A stretch of DNA of 64,000 bases from Neobacillus niacini (GTDB taxonomy: Bacteria > Bacillota > Bacilli > Bacillales > Cytobacillaceae): contig NZ_JAUSZN010000001.1 of assembly GCF_030817595.1 (NCBI RefSeq), forward strand, positions 3,801,001 to 3,865,000. Direction: 5' to 3'. Of the stretch, positions 16,804-26,009 are shown piece by piece. Under the pieces are notes generated by a model. It was given only the letters and a program-made list of their open reading frames with translations. It did no database searches and was not told the DNA's origin. The position numbers and the translations under genes are program-made. Numbering within the stretch: the first letter of the stretch is position 1; each line of letters opens with the position of its first letter.

Positions 16804-17463
16804 TTAAACAGTTTTCCAGTCAGCTGCAAATTTTTCAAGACCTTGGTCTGTTAACGGATGTTTTGATAATTGCTCAATAACCTTAAATGGAATGGTTGCA
16901 ATATGAGCTCCTGCCAATGCCACACGTGTAACATGATCAGGGTGACGAACTGAAGCAGCAATGATTTGTGAATCCAAGCCTTGAACCTGGAACATCTTTG
17001 CGATTTTTGCAACTAATTCTACACCATCTTCGTTAATATCATCTAAACGACCTAAGAATGGTGAAACATATGTAGCTCCTGCACGTGCAGCAAGTAATGC
17101 TTGGTTCACACTAAAAATAAGGGTAACGTTTGTTTTAACACCTTTTTTCGTTAAATAGCGGCAAGCCTCTAATCCATCAAGTGTCATTGGAAGTTTAATG
17201 GTAATATTCTTATCGCCGCCGTTAATTTTAATAAGCTCATTAGCTTCTGCAATCATTTGTTCAGCTGTCAAAGCGTTTGGAGTTACTTCAGCAGAAACAG
17301 ACTCAACCTCTGGTACAGCATTTAAGATTTCAGCAATACGATCTTCGAATTTCACACCTTCTTTAGCTACTAAAGACGGGTTTGTTGTTACTCCTGATAG
17401 CACGCCAATTTTATAGGCTTTTTTAATTTCTTCAAGATTTGCAGTATCGATAAAAAATTTCAT
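16804..17463 (-). CDS. tal: Transaldolase / fructose-6-phosphate aldolase-type enzyme
   Basis: Short (219-residue) class I aldolase-fold enzyme of the FSA/small transaldolase group, acting on fructose-6-phosphate or sedoheptulose-7-phosphate in the pentose phosphate pathway. [10 protein letters not shown] opens it, G-V-T-T-N-P-S-L is the substrate loop, and N-I-T-I-K-L-P-M-T contains the Schiff-base lysine. [11 protein letters not shown] and A-A-S-V-R-H-P are also typical. Bacillus small transaldolases (YwjH type) share this length. Whether it acts as transaldolase or aldolase cannot be decided here. The next gene upstream, rpiA, belongs to the same pathway. Confidence 0.92.
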   Translation of the reverse strand: MKFFIDTANLEEIKKAYKIGVLSGVTTNPSLVAKEGVKFEDRIAEILNAVPEVESVSAEVTPNALTAEQMIAEANELIKINGGDKNITIKLPMTLDGLEACRYLTKKGVKTNVTLIFSVNQALLAARAGATYVSPFLGRLDDINEDGVELVAKIAKMFQVQGLDSQIIAASVRHPDHVTRVALAGAHIATIPFKVIEQLSKHPLTDQGLEKFAADWKTV

Positions 17464-17807
17464 TAACTTTTTCCTCCAATTTTTTTAAATATAAGATTAT
17501 TTTAACTCTTTTCGACAGCATGTCCACTAAAATCGCCTCTTAAGCACTACAATTTTACAAGCATGGTGTCATCCCTAGAAGAACGATAGCGTATTATTAA
17601 GAACAATTCAATGACTGGTGTTGCTTTTTATATGGTCGAAAGTTTGACATCCAACCATTTTACTTCACTAAAGTGATACAGAAACCCTTTATTTTCTTTA
17701 TAATTCGAATAATTCAAATAAGCAATCTCAGTCAAATTCACCAGCCACGAATTTATAAATAAGTTACCCCTACTTCCAAATTTAACCCTTTAATTTTCTG
17801 TTACAGC
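17464..17807. other. Intergenic stretch between tal and rpiA
   Basis: About 340 bases of A+T-rich DNA with no convincing gene or RNA motif. It should hold the tal promoter, but I could not assign clear -35/-10 boxes. Confidence 0.4.
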
Positions 17808-18476
17808 TTAATTACGGCATTTCGTTACAAGTTTTTTATCAATAATGGTAATAACAACTTCTGCCATTCCAACAAATAATCCATTATCCACCACACCAGG
17901 TATGAGGTTTAGATTTTTCTCTAATTCTTTTGGCTCCTTAATTTCTTGAAAATTGGTGTCCAAAATATAGTTTCCATTATCTGTGAGGAAAGGATTCCCC
18001 TGTTGCTTTCGTAATTCCGTTTTTCCGCCAAGATCCTGGATATGCTTTATTGTCACTTCAAATCCAAAAGGGACCACCTCTATTGGCAGTGGAAAGGTTC
18101 CTAATGTGTCGACATTTTTGTGAGAGTCTGCAATGACAATAAAAGTTTTAGCCGATGCAGCAATAATTTTCTCTCTTAAAAGGGCTCCGCCGCCGCCTTT
18201 AATGAGATTGAGGTCTGCATCGACTTCATCTGCTCCATCGACAGCTATATCAATTTGCTCTATTTCATGGAATGAAACAAGTGGGATTCCAAGCTCGTTT
18301 GCTAATGTTTCTGTTTTCTTAGAAGTAGGGACTCCTTTAATGCTTAGCCCTTGCTGGACTAGTTCGCCGAGTTTAGAAGTGAAATAATAAGCAGTTGACC
18401 CTGTACCCAGTCCGACTACCATCCCATCTTTCACGTACTCTATAGCTTTTTCTCCAATGACTTTTTTTTCATTCAA
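17808..18476 (-). CDS. rpiA: Ribose-5-phosphate isomerase A
   Basis: Interconverts ribose-5-phosphate and ribulose-5-phosphate in the pentose phosphate pathway. V-G-L-G-T-G-S-T-A-Y-Y is the phosphate loop, D-I-A-V-D-G-A-D-E-V-D carries catalytic Asp residues, and I-K-G-G-G-G-A-L-L-R-E-K contains the catalytic Glu and Lys. About 222 residues, usual for the family. The TTG at 18476 (TTG AAT GAA) is chosen because GAAGGGGG lies nine bases upstream. The frame to 18503 would place that site inside the gene. Single-gene unit. Confidence 0.95.
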   Translation of the reverse strand: MNEKKVIGEKAIEYVKDGMVVGLGTGSTAYYFTSKLGELVQQGLSIKGVPTSKKTETLANELGIPLVSFHEIEQIDIAVDGADEVDADLNLIKGGGGALLREKIIAASAKTFIVIADSHKNVDTLGTFPLPIEVVPFGFEVTIKHIQDLGGKTELRKQQGNPFLTDNGNYILDTNFQEIKEPKELEKNLNLIPGVVDNGLFVGMAEVVITIIDKKLVTKCRN

Positions 18477-18708
18477 TGGCTTTGTCCCCCTTCTTCGAAG
18501 CAAGATACTACATTGATAATTTGTCCTTTATTAATAAAATTCACTCCATCCAAAGCTGCATCGCGTGATATACTTTTCTTATTCTTTATCCCCTTCGAAA
18601 TGTTGTATATTTTCTTGATAAGGTGGAAAAGACTAAATCGCAATATCACTGAATCATAAGATTTTCTAATCGTTACGTTCCGAAAAACAATTACATGGAG
18701 AGATAAAG

Positions 18709-19149
18709 ATGAAAATTTATGTTGATGCTGATGCTTGTCCGGTAAAAGATATTATTATCTCTGAAGGTACCAATGCTGATATTCCTGTTATTCTTGTTAC
18801 TAGCTTTTCTCATTTTTCAAGTGCGGAACAACCATCTGGCGTCGAAACCATTTATGTTGACTCTGGAGCAGATGCTGCCGATTATCGGATTATGAAATTA
18901 GCAAAAAAGGGAGATATAATCGTTACGCAAGATTATGGACTGGCTTCGCTTGGCTTAGCAAAAGGGTGTACGGTTCTGCACCATACTGGGTATAGTTATA
19001 CAAATGAAAACATTGACCAATTATTACAAACACGATATTTGAGTGCGATGGCTCGAAAAGGCGGAAAACGCACAAAGGGGCCAAAACCATTTACAGCAGA
19101 AGATAGAGAGAAATTTAAGAGGCTTTTTAAAAGCGCGATCTCATCTTAA
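18709..19149 (+). CDS. yqxD: DUF188 family protein YqxD (YaiI-like)
   Basis: Conserved protein of 146 residues, PIN-like fold family, function not established. [13 protein letters not shown] at the start is the family signature. Further conserved Asp residues appear in [12 protein letters not shown] and [11 protein letters not shown]. The C-terminus has [18 protein letters not shown] lies six bases before the ATG. Single gene, divergent from rpiA. Confidence 0.93.
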   Translation: MKIYVDADACPVKDIIISEGTNADIPVILVTSFSHFSSAEQPSGVETIYVDSGADAADYRIMKLAKKGDIIVTQDYGLASLGLAKGCTVLHHTGYSYTNENIDQLLQTRYLSAMARKGGKRTKGPKPFTAEDREKFKRLFKSAISS

Positions 19150-19279
19150 AATTATACCTCCATATTTAAAGAAAACCCCAATAAAATAAAAAATACAAAG
19201 GATGCCAGCCTGACCAAACCAATGCTTCTTGCCCCCGTTTTTTCTTTCCTCGATCCCCTTGCATTTTTATTGGCCTTTC

Positions 19280-20500
19280 TTATTCTGCAGCCTCATCTCG
19301 ATATTGAGAGGGAGATCTTCCAGTTTCTTTTTTAAAGACTCTTGCAAAGTAGGAGGGATCTTCGTAACCTACCGTCCAGGCAATTTCCTCAACGGCTAGA
19401 TTCTCTGTTTTCAACAAATGTTTAGCTTGATTTATTCGTAACATTTGCTGGTAAGCAGTTAGGGTCATCTTTGTTTCTTCTTTAAATTTTCGGGCGAGAT
19501 GACTCGGATGGGTAGAAAGCTTTGCTGCCAACTCTTCTTTACTGATTTGCTTATTATAAAAACTGTGGATATACTCCATCACCTGTTGCGTTATGTATGT
19601 GTAATTACTTAATGAATTTGAGACAACTAAATCGCAATATTCCTCAATCATTCGATCTTCTAATTGCTGCAGTGTTTCTACTTGATTTGCATTTTCTATT
19701 TCATAAGCATATTTTTCTGAGATCCGATGAATCATGATGGCCGGTACTTGACTATTTCTCGCAGACGTACGCAGCAAGGTATTTAAGATTATGGCGACAT
19801 TTTTGAGTCGGCGTAACGGCTGGTTGGGAAAACGTTCTGAAAAAGAAAACAGCATATTTTTAGAATTGATGAGTGCCAACGCTGTATTTTTATCGCCACG
19901 TTCCACAGCATGCATAAAATTTTTTTCTGTCTTATACCTTAATTTAACAATTTCTGCCTCTTCATCAACGTGAAGGTGGTCCTCCTGAACAACAGAACCG
20001 CTGATCTTATTAGCTAAAATAACGAATGGGGCCAATTCCTGCTCCATCATGTTTGTAAACTGCTGAAGGACACTTCCATAACTGCTTGCCTGGTCAACAG
20101 TTAGTACATAGATTTTATCTGCTATCAGCCTTAAATCTTCACCTTGTGCACTAGAGAGACGATATTCATTTGATAAACGGTATAGACTCGGTGTCTTATC
20201 AAGATAAGGGCCAATAATAACGGTATAGGCTTCCTCTTTTTGGCTGAAGGAATATCCAAAATAGTGCAGGTCCCATTCGTTTATATAGGAATATAGCTGC
20301 CCTCGTTGCTCCATATTGTCATATAAAAATAAAACATCTCTCTCCCCTGGACCAGGCATGAATGCTGGGATCGAAATCATTTCATGATAATAAACAAACT
20401 CCCGATTTTGATTCAATACATATGTATTTAAATTGGTTATATGTTGCAGTTTCATTGCCGTTGAGACGATTTTTAATTGTTCCAGCGCGACTTCCTCCAA
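19280..20500 (-). CDS. AraC family transcriptional regulator
   Basis: About 406-residue regulator with a C-terminal AraC double helix-turn-helix: S-K-E-E-L-A-A-K-L-S-T-H-P-S-H-L-A-R-K-F-K and I-A-W-T-V-G-Y-E-D-P-S-Y-F-A-R-V-F-K with G-R-S-P-S-Q-Y-R. The N-terminal about 300 residues are an uncommon sensor region without membrane segments. It is divergent to a PTS permease gene and probably controls it. Start uncertain: TTG at 20500 overlaps the GGAGG ribosome site. A CTG at 20485 is ideally spaced (eight bases) and an ATG at 20455 lacks a site. Confidence 0.85.
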   Translation of the reverse strand: MEEVALEQLKIVSTAMKLQHITNLNTYVLNQNREFVYYHEMISIPAFMPGPGERDVLFLYDNMEQRGQLYSYINEWDLHYFGYSFSQKEEAYTVIIGPYLDKTPSLYRLSNEYRLSSAQGEDLRLIADKIYVLTVDQASSYGSVLQQFTNMMEQELAPFVILANKISGSVVQEDHLHVDEEAEIVKLRYKTEKNFMHAVERGDKNTALALINSKNMLFSFSERFPNQPLRRLKNVAIILNTLLRTSARNSQVPAIMIHRISEKYAYEIENANQVETLQQLEDRMIEEYCDLVVSNSLSNYTYITQQVMEYIHSFYNKQISKEELAAKLSTHPSHLARKFKEETKMTLTAYQQMLRINQAKHLLKTENLAVEEIAWTVGYEDPSYFARVFKKETGRSPSQYRDEAAE

Positions 20501-20614
20501 ATGGACTGTTGCAAAAAAACTTTCTGTCCGGATATTATCAAATGAATCCTACTGATAAATTTTTGTATTCATTATACTAATAGTGCAAGACCGGTTCAAT
20601 TCACACAGTGAAAA

Positions 20615-20628
20615 TGAAAGCGGTAAAA
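20615..20628 (+). promoter_or_regulatory. Candidate CcpA (cre) site before the PTS gene
   Basis: TGAAAGCGGTAAAA matches the cre consensus TGWNANCGNTNWCA at all fixed positions but one. It lies about 90 bases upstream of a sugar permease, where catabolite repression is expected. Confidence 0.5.
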
Positions 20629-20702
20629 AGTTTTTTTAAAGTTGAAAATTAATTTAGGAAACGAAAGTAAAAGATATAAGATATGGGAGTGTGAAAACAA
20701 CT

Positions 20703-22298
20703 ATGAGCCATCAAAAACAAAATCATCCTGATCCATCATCTAAAGAAACGATATTAGCCAAAGTATTAGGCATCATCTCAGGAAGTTTTGCCCCAATTAT
20801 CGGCGTTCTCGCCGGTGCTGGACTCTTAAAGGCAATGTTATCAGTTTTAACCACAATCGGCTGGCTGTCAAATGAAAGCGGTGCCTATATCATTTTATCA
20901 GCAGCAGGAGATGCTATTTTTCATTTTCTTCCATTGTTTCTCGGGATATCTATTGCGCTTAAACTAGGTGCCAACGGATATGTTGGCGGTGTTATTGGCG
21001 CCTCTTTGCTGACTCCTGAAATTATGCACCTTATAGAAAACGATGTGAAGACAATCGACTTTTTTGGCCTTCCTGTCTTATTAGCAGATTATTCTTCTAC
21101 TGTTTTTCCAATCTTTATTGCCATGTTTGTTTATGCAGGACTTGATAGGTTATTAAAGAAAGTCATTTATAAAGATATCCAAATGTTTATCAACCCTATG
21201 ATATCACTAATCATTCTCGTTCCATTAACCATGCTTGTGTTTGGTCCTATCGGGACACTTCTCGGAGAAGGATTAGGTTCGGTGATTAGTTTCCTAAGTG
21301 ACAAAAGCGGTCTTTTAGCAGGGGCAGTATTAGGTGCTTCATGGACGTTCTTAACCATTATGGGATTGCATTGGACAATTATTCCATTAGCTATTGTTAA
21401 TCTCGCAACTGGTCCAGACCCTATTATTGCTATGGCAGCTGCAGCTCCTTTTGCCCAAGTTGGAATAGGCATTGCAGTTTTCCTGAAGACACGTGATAAA
21501 GATTTGAAGGCTTTAGCAGCAAGTGGAATCGTACCTGGTGCTTTAGCTGGTACAACCGAAGCAATTAATTATGGAATCATCCTTCGTTATCGAAAAACCA
21601 TGATATATGTGATCATTGCTGCCGCAATAGGCGGGGCATTTAATGGAAGCGTCGGAGTTGTAATGAATGATTTTGTCCTTCCAAGTGTACTTTCCATTCC
21701 TGCGTTTACACCAGTTTGGGAATATTTAATTGGAATTGGCGCTGCTTTTGTCATCGGATTCCTTTTGACGTACCTCCTTGGATATGAAAGCAAACATTCA
21801 GAAGTAGATGATGGTTTTACTCAAAATATTTTTGGTATACCCTCATCAGAAACGATCAAGAGTCCATTACGGGGTAGGGTTGTTCCATTAAGTGCTATTA
21901 ACGCCCCATTATTTGCAACCGAAACGGTAGGTAAAGGAATTGCGATTGAACCAGAAGCTGGCAGGATTTATTCACCTGTTGATGGAGTGATTACGACCCA
22001 ATTTCCTACTGGACATGCTGTTGGCATAACGTCTGAAAATGGTGCTGAGGTATTAATTTATATTGGGCTTGATACAGTGAAGCTGAAAGGAAAATACTTT
22101 ACACCACATTTAAAACAAGGTGATCACGTCAAGCAAGGCGACCTGCTGATTGAATTTGAATTAGACCAAATAAAAACCGAGGGATTTGAAACAACTACAT
22201 TGGTGGTTATTACAAATACCAATCAATATATTGACGTTAAAGCCACTACTAGTGAAACCGTGGAACAAAATGATCAGTTGTTGAAATTAACAGTTTAA
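20703..22298 (+). CDS. PTS permease, EIIC-EIIA fusion of the beta-glucoside type lacking EIIB and the EIIA active-site His
   Basis: Membrane sugar permease of the glucose/glucoside PTS family, about 531 residues. The EIIC domain starts almost at once (A-K-V-L-G-I-I-S-G-S-F-A-P-I-I-G-V-L-A-G-A-G) and includes P-G-A-L-A-G-T-T-E-A-I-N-Y-G. A linker leads to an EIIA domain (P-L-R-G-R-V-V-P-L, G-K-G-I-A-I-E-P). The EIIB domain with its Cys, normally N-terminal in BglP-type proteins, is absent. In EIIA the first His is kept (T-G-H-A-V-G), but the phosphorylated His is Tyr (V-L-I-Y-I-G, codon TAT at 22059-22061). ATG 20703 is chosen over GTG 20691, which touches the ribosome site. Confidence 0.88.
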   Translation: MSHQKQNHPDPSSKETILAKVLGIISGSFAPIIGVLAGAGLLKAMLSVLTTIGWLSNESGAYIILSAAGDAIFHFLPLFLGISIALKLGANGYVGGVIGASLLTPEIMHLIENDVKTIDFFGLPVLLADYSSTVFPIFIAMFVYAGLDRLLKKVIYKDIQMFINPMISLIILVPLTMLVFGPIGTLLGEGLGSVISFLSDKSGLLAGAVLGASWTFLTIMGLHWTIIPLAIVNLATGPDPIIAMAAAAPFAQVGIGIAVFLKTRDKDLKALAASGIVPGALAGTTEAINYGIILRYRKTMIYVIIAAAIGGAFNGSVGVVMNDFVLPSVLSIPAFTPVWEYLIGIGAAFVIGFLLTYLLGYESKHSEVDDGFTQNIFGIPSSETIKSPLRGRVVPLSAINAPLFATETVGKGIAIEPEAGRIYSPVDGVITTQFPTGHAVGITSENGAEVLIYIGLDTVKLKGKYFTPHLKQGDHVKQGDLLIEFELDQIKTEGFETTTLVVITNTNQYIDVKATTSETVEQNDQLLKLTV

Positions 22299-22307
22299 CA
22301 TTTTGTA

Positions 22308-22340
22308 AAGGGTTGGTTCCCGTTGGCCCAACCCTTTTTG
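22308..22340 (+). terminator. Intrinsic terminator of the PTS gene
   Basis: AAGGGTTGG and CCAACCCTT form the stem, followed by TTTT. It begins ten bases after the stop. Confidence 0.85.
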
Positions 22341-22397
22341 ATTCGTTTTAAATTTACTGATATATCTTTTATATAAATCTTGGTTCTACGGACAGAT

Positions 22398-22781
22398 TCA
22401 TTTCGTTGGACTTACTATATCCTTGTTCCTGCGATTTTTCACTTCTGCCATTTTAGCGTAGAAACTTTCTTCGACGTCAATCTCAAAGTAATTATAGAAT
22501 TTCAGCATATACGCGAGACAGTCTGACAATTCCTTACCGATATCTTCTTTAATCTGTTTTTTTGCTAACTCAAATGCCTGTTCTTCGACCATCCCATTTT
22601 CAACATAGGAAGCAGTAAGATTAAAGGCCTTTCGGAGCTCTTCCGCTACCTCCGCTACCTCCGTCGTCAACAGCATATAGTTATTTAAAAGAGAGTCCCT
22701 ACTCTTAGCATAACTCTCCTCAGATATTTCCCATCCCATTTCTTTTTGATACTGATTTGCAAAGATTTGTATGGCTTTCAT
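22398..22781 (-). CDS. MazG-like nucleotide pyrophosphohydrolase family protein
   Basis: About 127 residues, all-alpha NTP-PPase fold resembling MazG/dUTPase-like proteins that hydrolyse (d)NTPs. L-T-T-E-V-A-E-V-A-E-E-L-R-K-A supplies the first acidic metal-binding helix (E-x-x-E). E-D-I-G-K-E-L-S-D-C-L-A-Y-M-L supplies the second (E-x-x-D). The ATG at 22781 is used because GGAAGGG sits six bases upstream. The ATG at 22799 lies before that site. The upstream DNA carries three copies of the 18-bp palindromic repeat. Confidence 0.8.
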   Translation of the reverse strand: MKAIQIFANQYQKEMGWEISEESYAKSRDSLLNNYMLLTTEVAEVAEELRKAFNLTASYVENGMVEEQAFELAKKQIKEDIGKELSDCLAYMLKFYNYFEIDVEESFYAKMAEVKNRRNKDIVSPTK

Positions 22782-22816
22782 TTTAGTCCCTTCCGTCATT
22801 TGACTGCGAAATTTTC

Positions 22817-22922
22817 AATCAAACGTTTGATTAGTTTTCAAGACCTTATGTACCAAGGCTTCTGACCTGTTAATCAAACGTTTGATTAGTTTACCACTCG
22901 ATTTAATTAAACGTTTGATTAG
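22817..22922. repeat. Palindromic repeat cluster 1 (three copies)
   Basis: AATCAAACGTTTGATTAG at 22817-22834 and 22872-22889, and AATTAAACGTTTGATTAG at 22905-22922. The first spacer (37 bases) contains TGTACCAAGGCTT, related to spacers in the other clusters. The 16-base core AATCAAACGTTTGATT is a perfect palindrome. Confidence 0.9.
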
Positions 22923-23079
22923 CTAGTTTCAACTCATCTACTACTTTTACTAAGTGGTTTGTTACGAAAATATGGAGTGTATAAATAGAGTTGCAACAAG
23001 GCAATATAATGGCCAATTCAATCTTACCAAAACTAATTGACTTTATCATTGAGAGGGATGGTAATTGTTTAGGAACTTA

Positions 23080-23120
23080 AATTGGGGGGCCTGAGGAATC
23101 TTCAGCCCCCTCTTAATTTA
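23080..23120. terminator. Possible terminator hairpin downstream of the DUF3231 gene
   Basis: AAATTGGGGGGC and GCCCCCTCTTAATTT form a G+C-rich stem in an otherwise A+T-rich gap. There is no strong T-tract, so the function is uncertain. The rest of 22923-23234 shows nothing recognisable. Confidence 0.45.
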
Positions 23121-23234
23121 ACCTTTTAAATTACCAACAAGTGTGGGGATGGATTTTACCTGATCCTAATATTCATTTTTCGGACGTTCTCATGAATTAG
23201 AATTTAAGAATACATCATGGTTTTGAAGCTTAAT

Positions 23235-24254
23235 TTATCTCTCTGCTGCATATGGCGGTTGTTCCATCCAGCCATTTTCAATCATGAGTTTAGCTGCCTC
23301 TTCACAGAATAAAGAGATTTTCGCAAACGATCTTGTATAGACTAACCCAACATCATGTCTTCCATTTACAGCCACTGAATTTCCAAATGCCCTTAACTTC
23401 ATGGAAAACATATCTGCCTTATGAAATAACATGATCTTATCTGAAAACGGAGAAAACGTTGAGTTGGTTACTAAATGGTCTAAAAGAGATGGAGAAGGCA
23501 AATTTTCATCGTGTAGTTTTTGCATGTAACGTTCTAAATTTGTTTGTGTAAGGTCTCTCCCTCTTTCAAACAATTGCCGAACTTGTTCATCTTTTGCTAC
23601 TTGGGCGAATGCCATAATGAGTGCTTTACTCGTTACATTGTTCTCAATATTATCGTAAAAATGAGTAATTTCCAAAGCATGTAAAGGTCGTACATGGCCG
23701 AAGAAACCATTTAAAAAATCCTTATGGATAAACTCAACTTTATCTGGAATTGGAATAAGAGGCGGTTTTATGATAAACCCTTTATGCATTAAGATTGCTT
23801 TGATTTGGTCCATTAAATCCATAGTGGACTCCAAACAATATCTAAAAAAATCTTTTACATCTTTCCTGAAAACAAGCGGGTATCCTACGTTATAGATACT
23901 CATTCCTGCTTTTGCTGTATATTTTAAGTAATGAACATAAAACTGATCTTCGAATAAACGAGGTGCACCTGGGTTTACATCTTCCTCTTCAGAAAAGCCC
24001 CTAGGTATAGGGAAATTTTCTTTCTTAAAGATTTCTTCTGTTGTCTTCATGAAATCCACGCTTAAATTGTACGCATTTTCTACTAAGATTTTTATATCCT
24101 CATCTTCAACATGTTGAAGATAATAAGATAAGATGCATCTCGCCATACTGTTTCCCATATAGGTTGCCCAAAGTTTTGCCATTTCTGCTGATGTTAATCT
24201 TTCCGTAATGTCTGTTTTTGGTGTACTTAGATTAATCGGTTTTAGTGCAATCAT
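23235..24254 (-). CDS. DUF3231 family protein (spore coat CotF-like)
   Basis: Cytoplasmic-type helical protein of 339 residues made of two similar halves, each like a ferritin/CotF-type four-helix bundle. The first half has L-T-S-A-E-M-A-K-L-W-A-T-Y-M-G-N-S-M-A, a family signature, then F-P-I-P-R-G-F and A-P-R-L-F-E-D-Q-F-Y-V-H-Y-L-K-Y. The second half has E-I-T-H-F-Y-D-N-I-E-N-N and F-S-P-F-S-D-K-I-M-L-F-H. Such proteins occur in many copies in spore-forming Bacillaceae. A spore role is inferred, not demonstrated. Single-gene unit. Confidence 0.88.
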   Translation of the reverse strand: MIALKPINLSTPKTDITERLTSAEMAKLWATYMGNSMARCILSYYLQHVEDEDIKILVENAYNLSVDFMKTTEEIFKKENFPIPRGFSEEEDVNPGAPRLFEDQFYVHYLKYTAKAGMSIYNVGYPLVFRKDVKDFFRYCLESTMDLMDQIKAILMHKGFIIKPPLIPIPDKVEFIHKDFLNGFFGHVRPLHALEITHFYDNIENNVTSKALIMAFAQVAKDEQVRQLFERGRDLTQTNLERYMQKLHDENLPSPSLLDHLVTNSTFSPFSDKIMLFHKADMFSMKLRAFGNSVAVNGRHDVGLVYTRSFAKISLFCEEAAKLMIENGWMEQPPYAAER

Positions 24255-24425
24255 GTTAACCCCTTGTATTGATTTTTTCGATAGTATTTAACTTAATGTG
24301 AAATCATATACAGAATAAACATTTAATTGCTTCAAAACCAACGAAAATGCGAATACAGGAAGCAAAGTGATCGTCGAAAACCTATCATTATTTTACTAAC
24401 CTCATGCTTGTGAGTGAAAAAGAAA

Positions 24426-24453
24426 AGGACAGGAGTAATTTTACTCTTGTCCT
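24426..24453 (-). terminator. Intrinsic terminator of the copC-ycnI pair
   Basis: AGGACAGGAGTA pairs with TACTCTTGTCCT. On the minus strand it is followed by TTTTCTTTTTC. It lies just past the YcnI stop. Confidence 0.8.
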
Positions 24454-24469
24454 CTCACCTATATAATCA

Positions 24470-25117
24470 TCATCGTCTTTTTAAAGAAATACCTAATGAT
24501 ACCAACGCTGCAATTAGTGCAGCAATCGATACATAAAGTGGAGCATTGGATGAATTAGATGATTCTTTTACTGCCTCTTTATTCGCTTGTTCTGTTGGTG
24601 TTTCATCTTTTGACTCCGTTGTTTCATGGTGATCATCAGAGGCATCAGCTGGTTTTGGATTAACGGTGGTCACTGAGGCTGGCTTTTCTGAATCTGGTGC
24701 CCCAATCCACTCAACCACACTTCCGTCCTGGTAGGTTTGGTATGCTTTGAAAGCAATTTCAGTGGCGTCGTCTGCTACTTTTCCTTGCATATTAAAAAGT
24801 CCGAACTCTGTTGATGTTAATCCTTGGTTTTCTGCTGTCCATGTGACACTGGTAATCGTACCAGAAGAATCTTTTTCCACTTCATATTTCCAGCCTGGCT
24901 TTGGTTCAAATCGACTAATCGTAACTTCTGCCGGAAATTCCACTTTCACCTGTGTAGTAGGTACTGTTTCATTTTCGGATGGTACCCTTACAGTAAACAT
25001 CTCATAGCTGCCCTGTATGGTTTCCTTCGGCAGGACCGTTACATGTGCACTAGCGATTCCAGTAAAAAGTGAAAATGCTGCAAGCATTACTACAAATATG
25101 GCCATCATCTTTTTCAT
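24470..25117 (-). CDS. ycnI: YcnI family (DUF1775) copper-binding envelope protein
   Basis: Exported, membrane-anchored protein of 215 residues. The signal peptide (M-K-K-M-M-A-I-F-V-V-M-L-A-A-F) ends A-S-A, followed by H-V-T-V-L-P. The mature protein would thus begin with His, the N-terminal ligand of the copper site described for YcnI domains. E-V-T-I-S-R-F-E-P-K-P-G-W-K-Y and V-V-E-W-I-G are family features. A disordered Asp/Glu/Ser stretch then leads to one C-terminal helix and K-R-R. The ATG at 25117 begins the signal peptide. It lies 43 bases behind the CopC gene, forming a copper-handling pair. Confidence 0.88.
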   Translation of the reverse strand: MKKMMAIFVVMLAAFSLFTGIASAHVTVLPKETIQGSYEMFTVRVPSENETVPTTQVKVEFPAEVTISRFEPKPGWKYEVEKDSSGTITSVTWTAENQGLTSTEFGLFNMQGKVADDATEIAFKAYQTYQDGSVVEWIGAPDSEKPASVTTVNPKPADASDDHHETTESKDETPTEQANKEAVKESSNSSNAPLYVSIAALIAALVSLGISLKRR

Positions 25118-25160
25118 TAATAAAAATCTTCCCCTCGACAAAGATATAAGAATTTAATGT

Positions 25161-25742
25161 TTAACGTTTTTTCTTTCCTGTGAACAATAGAAGTACAATT
25201 CCAAAGATCACGACCAAACTAACTGCTATTATGACTAGCACAGTGGAAGAAGTATTTTTATCAGCTTGTTCACCTGTGTCACTTGCGTTATTTTGTTCTA
25301 CACTATTTTGTTCCGTTTGATTGGATTGACTATTTTGATCTTGCGTATCTTGGTTTTCCTCAGGAGTTGCAGGATTTGTTTCTGATTGATTTTGGTCCGT
25401 CTGGACACTAAAATTTATCTCGCCATTTATGGGATGACCATCTTCACCAATAATCTTCCAAAGGATGGTGTAGGTGCCGTTATCCAAAGGATTGGAAATT
25501 CTTCCAATCAATTGCTTATTTTCAACCTTAATCTCTTCTAATGCTACATTCTTTCCGTTCTTCACCAATTCCATTGTGCTTAACTCTTCGATAGTTGAAG
25601 CGAAATCAAGGGTGATTTGTTCTAGATTCTCCGTTACAACTTGTCCTTCGGCTGGATTAGATGAAGTAAGACTTGTGTGTGCACTAACCACTGACGGCAT
25701 AATCATTAAAAAGCAAAACATAACGATCATTAACTTTTTCAA
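25161..25742 (-). CDS. CopC-domain copper-binding protein with C-terminal membrane anchor
   Basis: 193-residue exported protein. The signal peptide ends V-V-S-A and is followed by H-T-S-L-T-S-S-N-P-A-E-G, so the mature N-terminal His is the copper ligand expected in CopC. D-G-H-P-I-N-G-E-I-N-F-S-V is the second CopC motif with a further His. A Gln/Asn/Ser-rich linker (about residues 115-160) and one transmembrane helix ending K-K-K-R follow. It is the first gene of a two-gene unit with ycnI. The CopD-like transporter often fused or adjacent to CopC is not in this window. Confidence 0.9.
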   Translation of the reverse strand: MKKLMIVMFCFLMIMPSVVSAHTSLTSSNPAEGQVVTENLEQITLDFASTIEELSTMELVKNGKNVALEEIKVENKQLIGRISNPLDNGTYTILWKIIGEDGHPINGEINFSVQTDQNQSETNPATPEENQDTQDQNSQSNQTEQNSVEQNNASDTGEQADKNTSSTVLVIIAVSLVVIFGIVLLLFTGKKKR

Positions 25743-26009
25743 AATATAGCTCCTTTCCTCATTTCTCTTTTGCTCATACTATATTCAGGATTATCTCCAG
25801 CTAGTACAAATGTCCCAATATTGCAGAAAGCCAATCTTATCAAAATTAATGTAAGTAAGAGAAATGTTCAATAAGTTTTTCTGATGTAACATCAGTGTAA
25901 AACCTCTACTATCCATAGTAAATAGCTCAACAGGGCTATCAGTATCCTATATGTTTTTTGGTTATTATCATTTATAGTAATTAAATAGTGTTTGAAGGAG
26001 AGGTTTTAA

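Noticed and set aside
16804..18476. tal-rpiA as one operon
   Set aside because: A gap of about 340 bases separates them, so a shared transcript is not supported even though they act in the same pathway.
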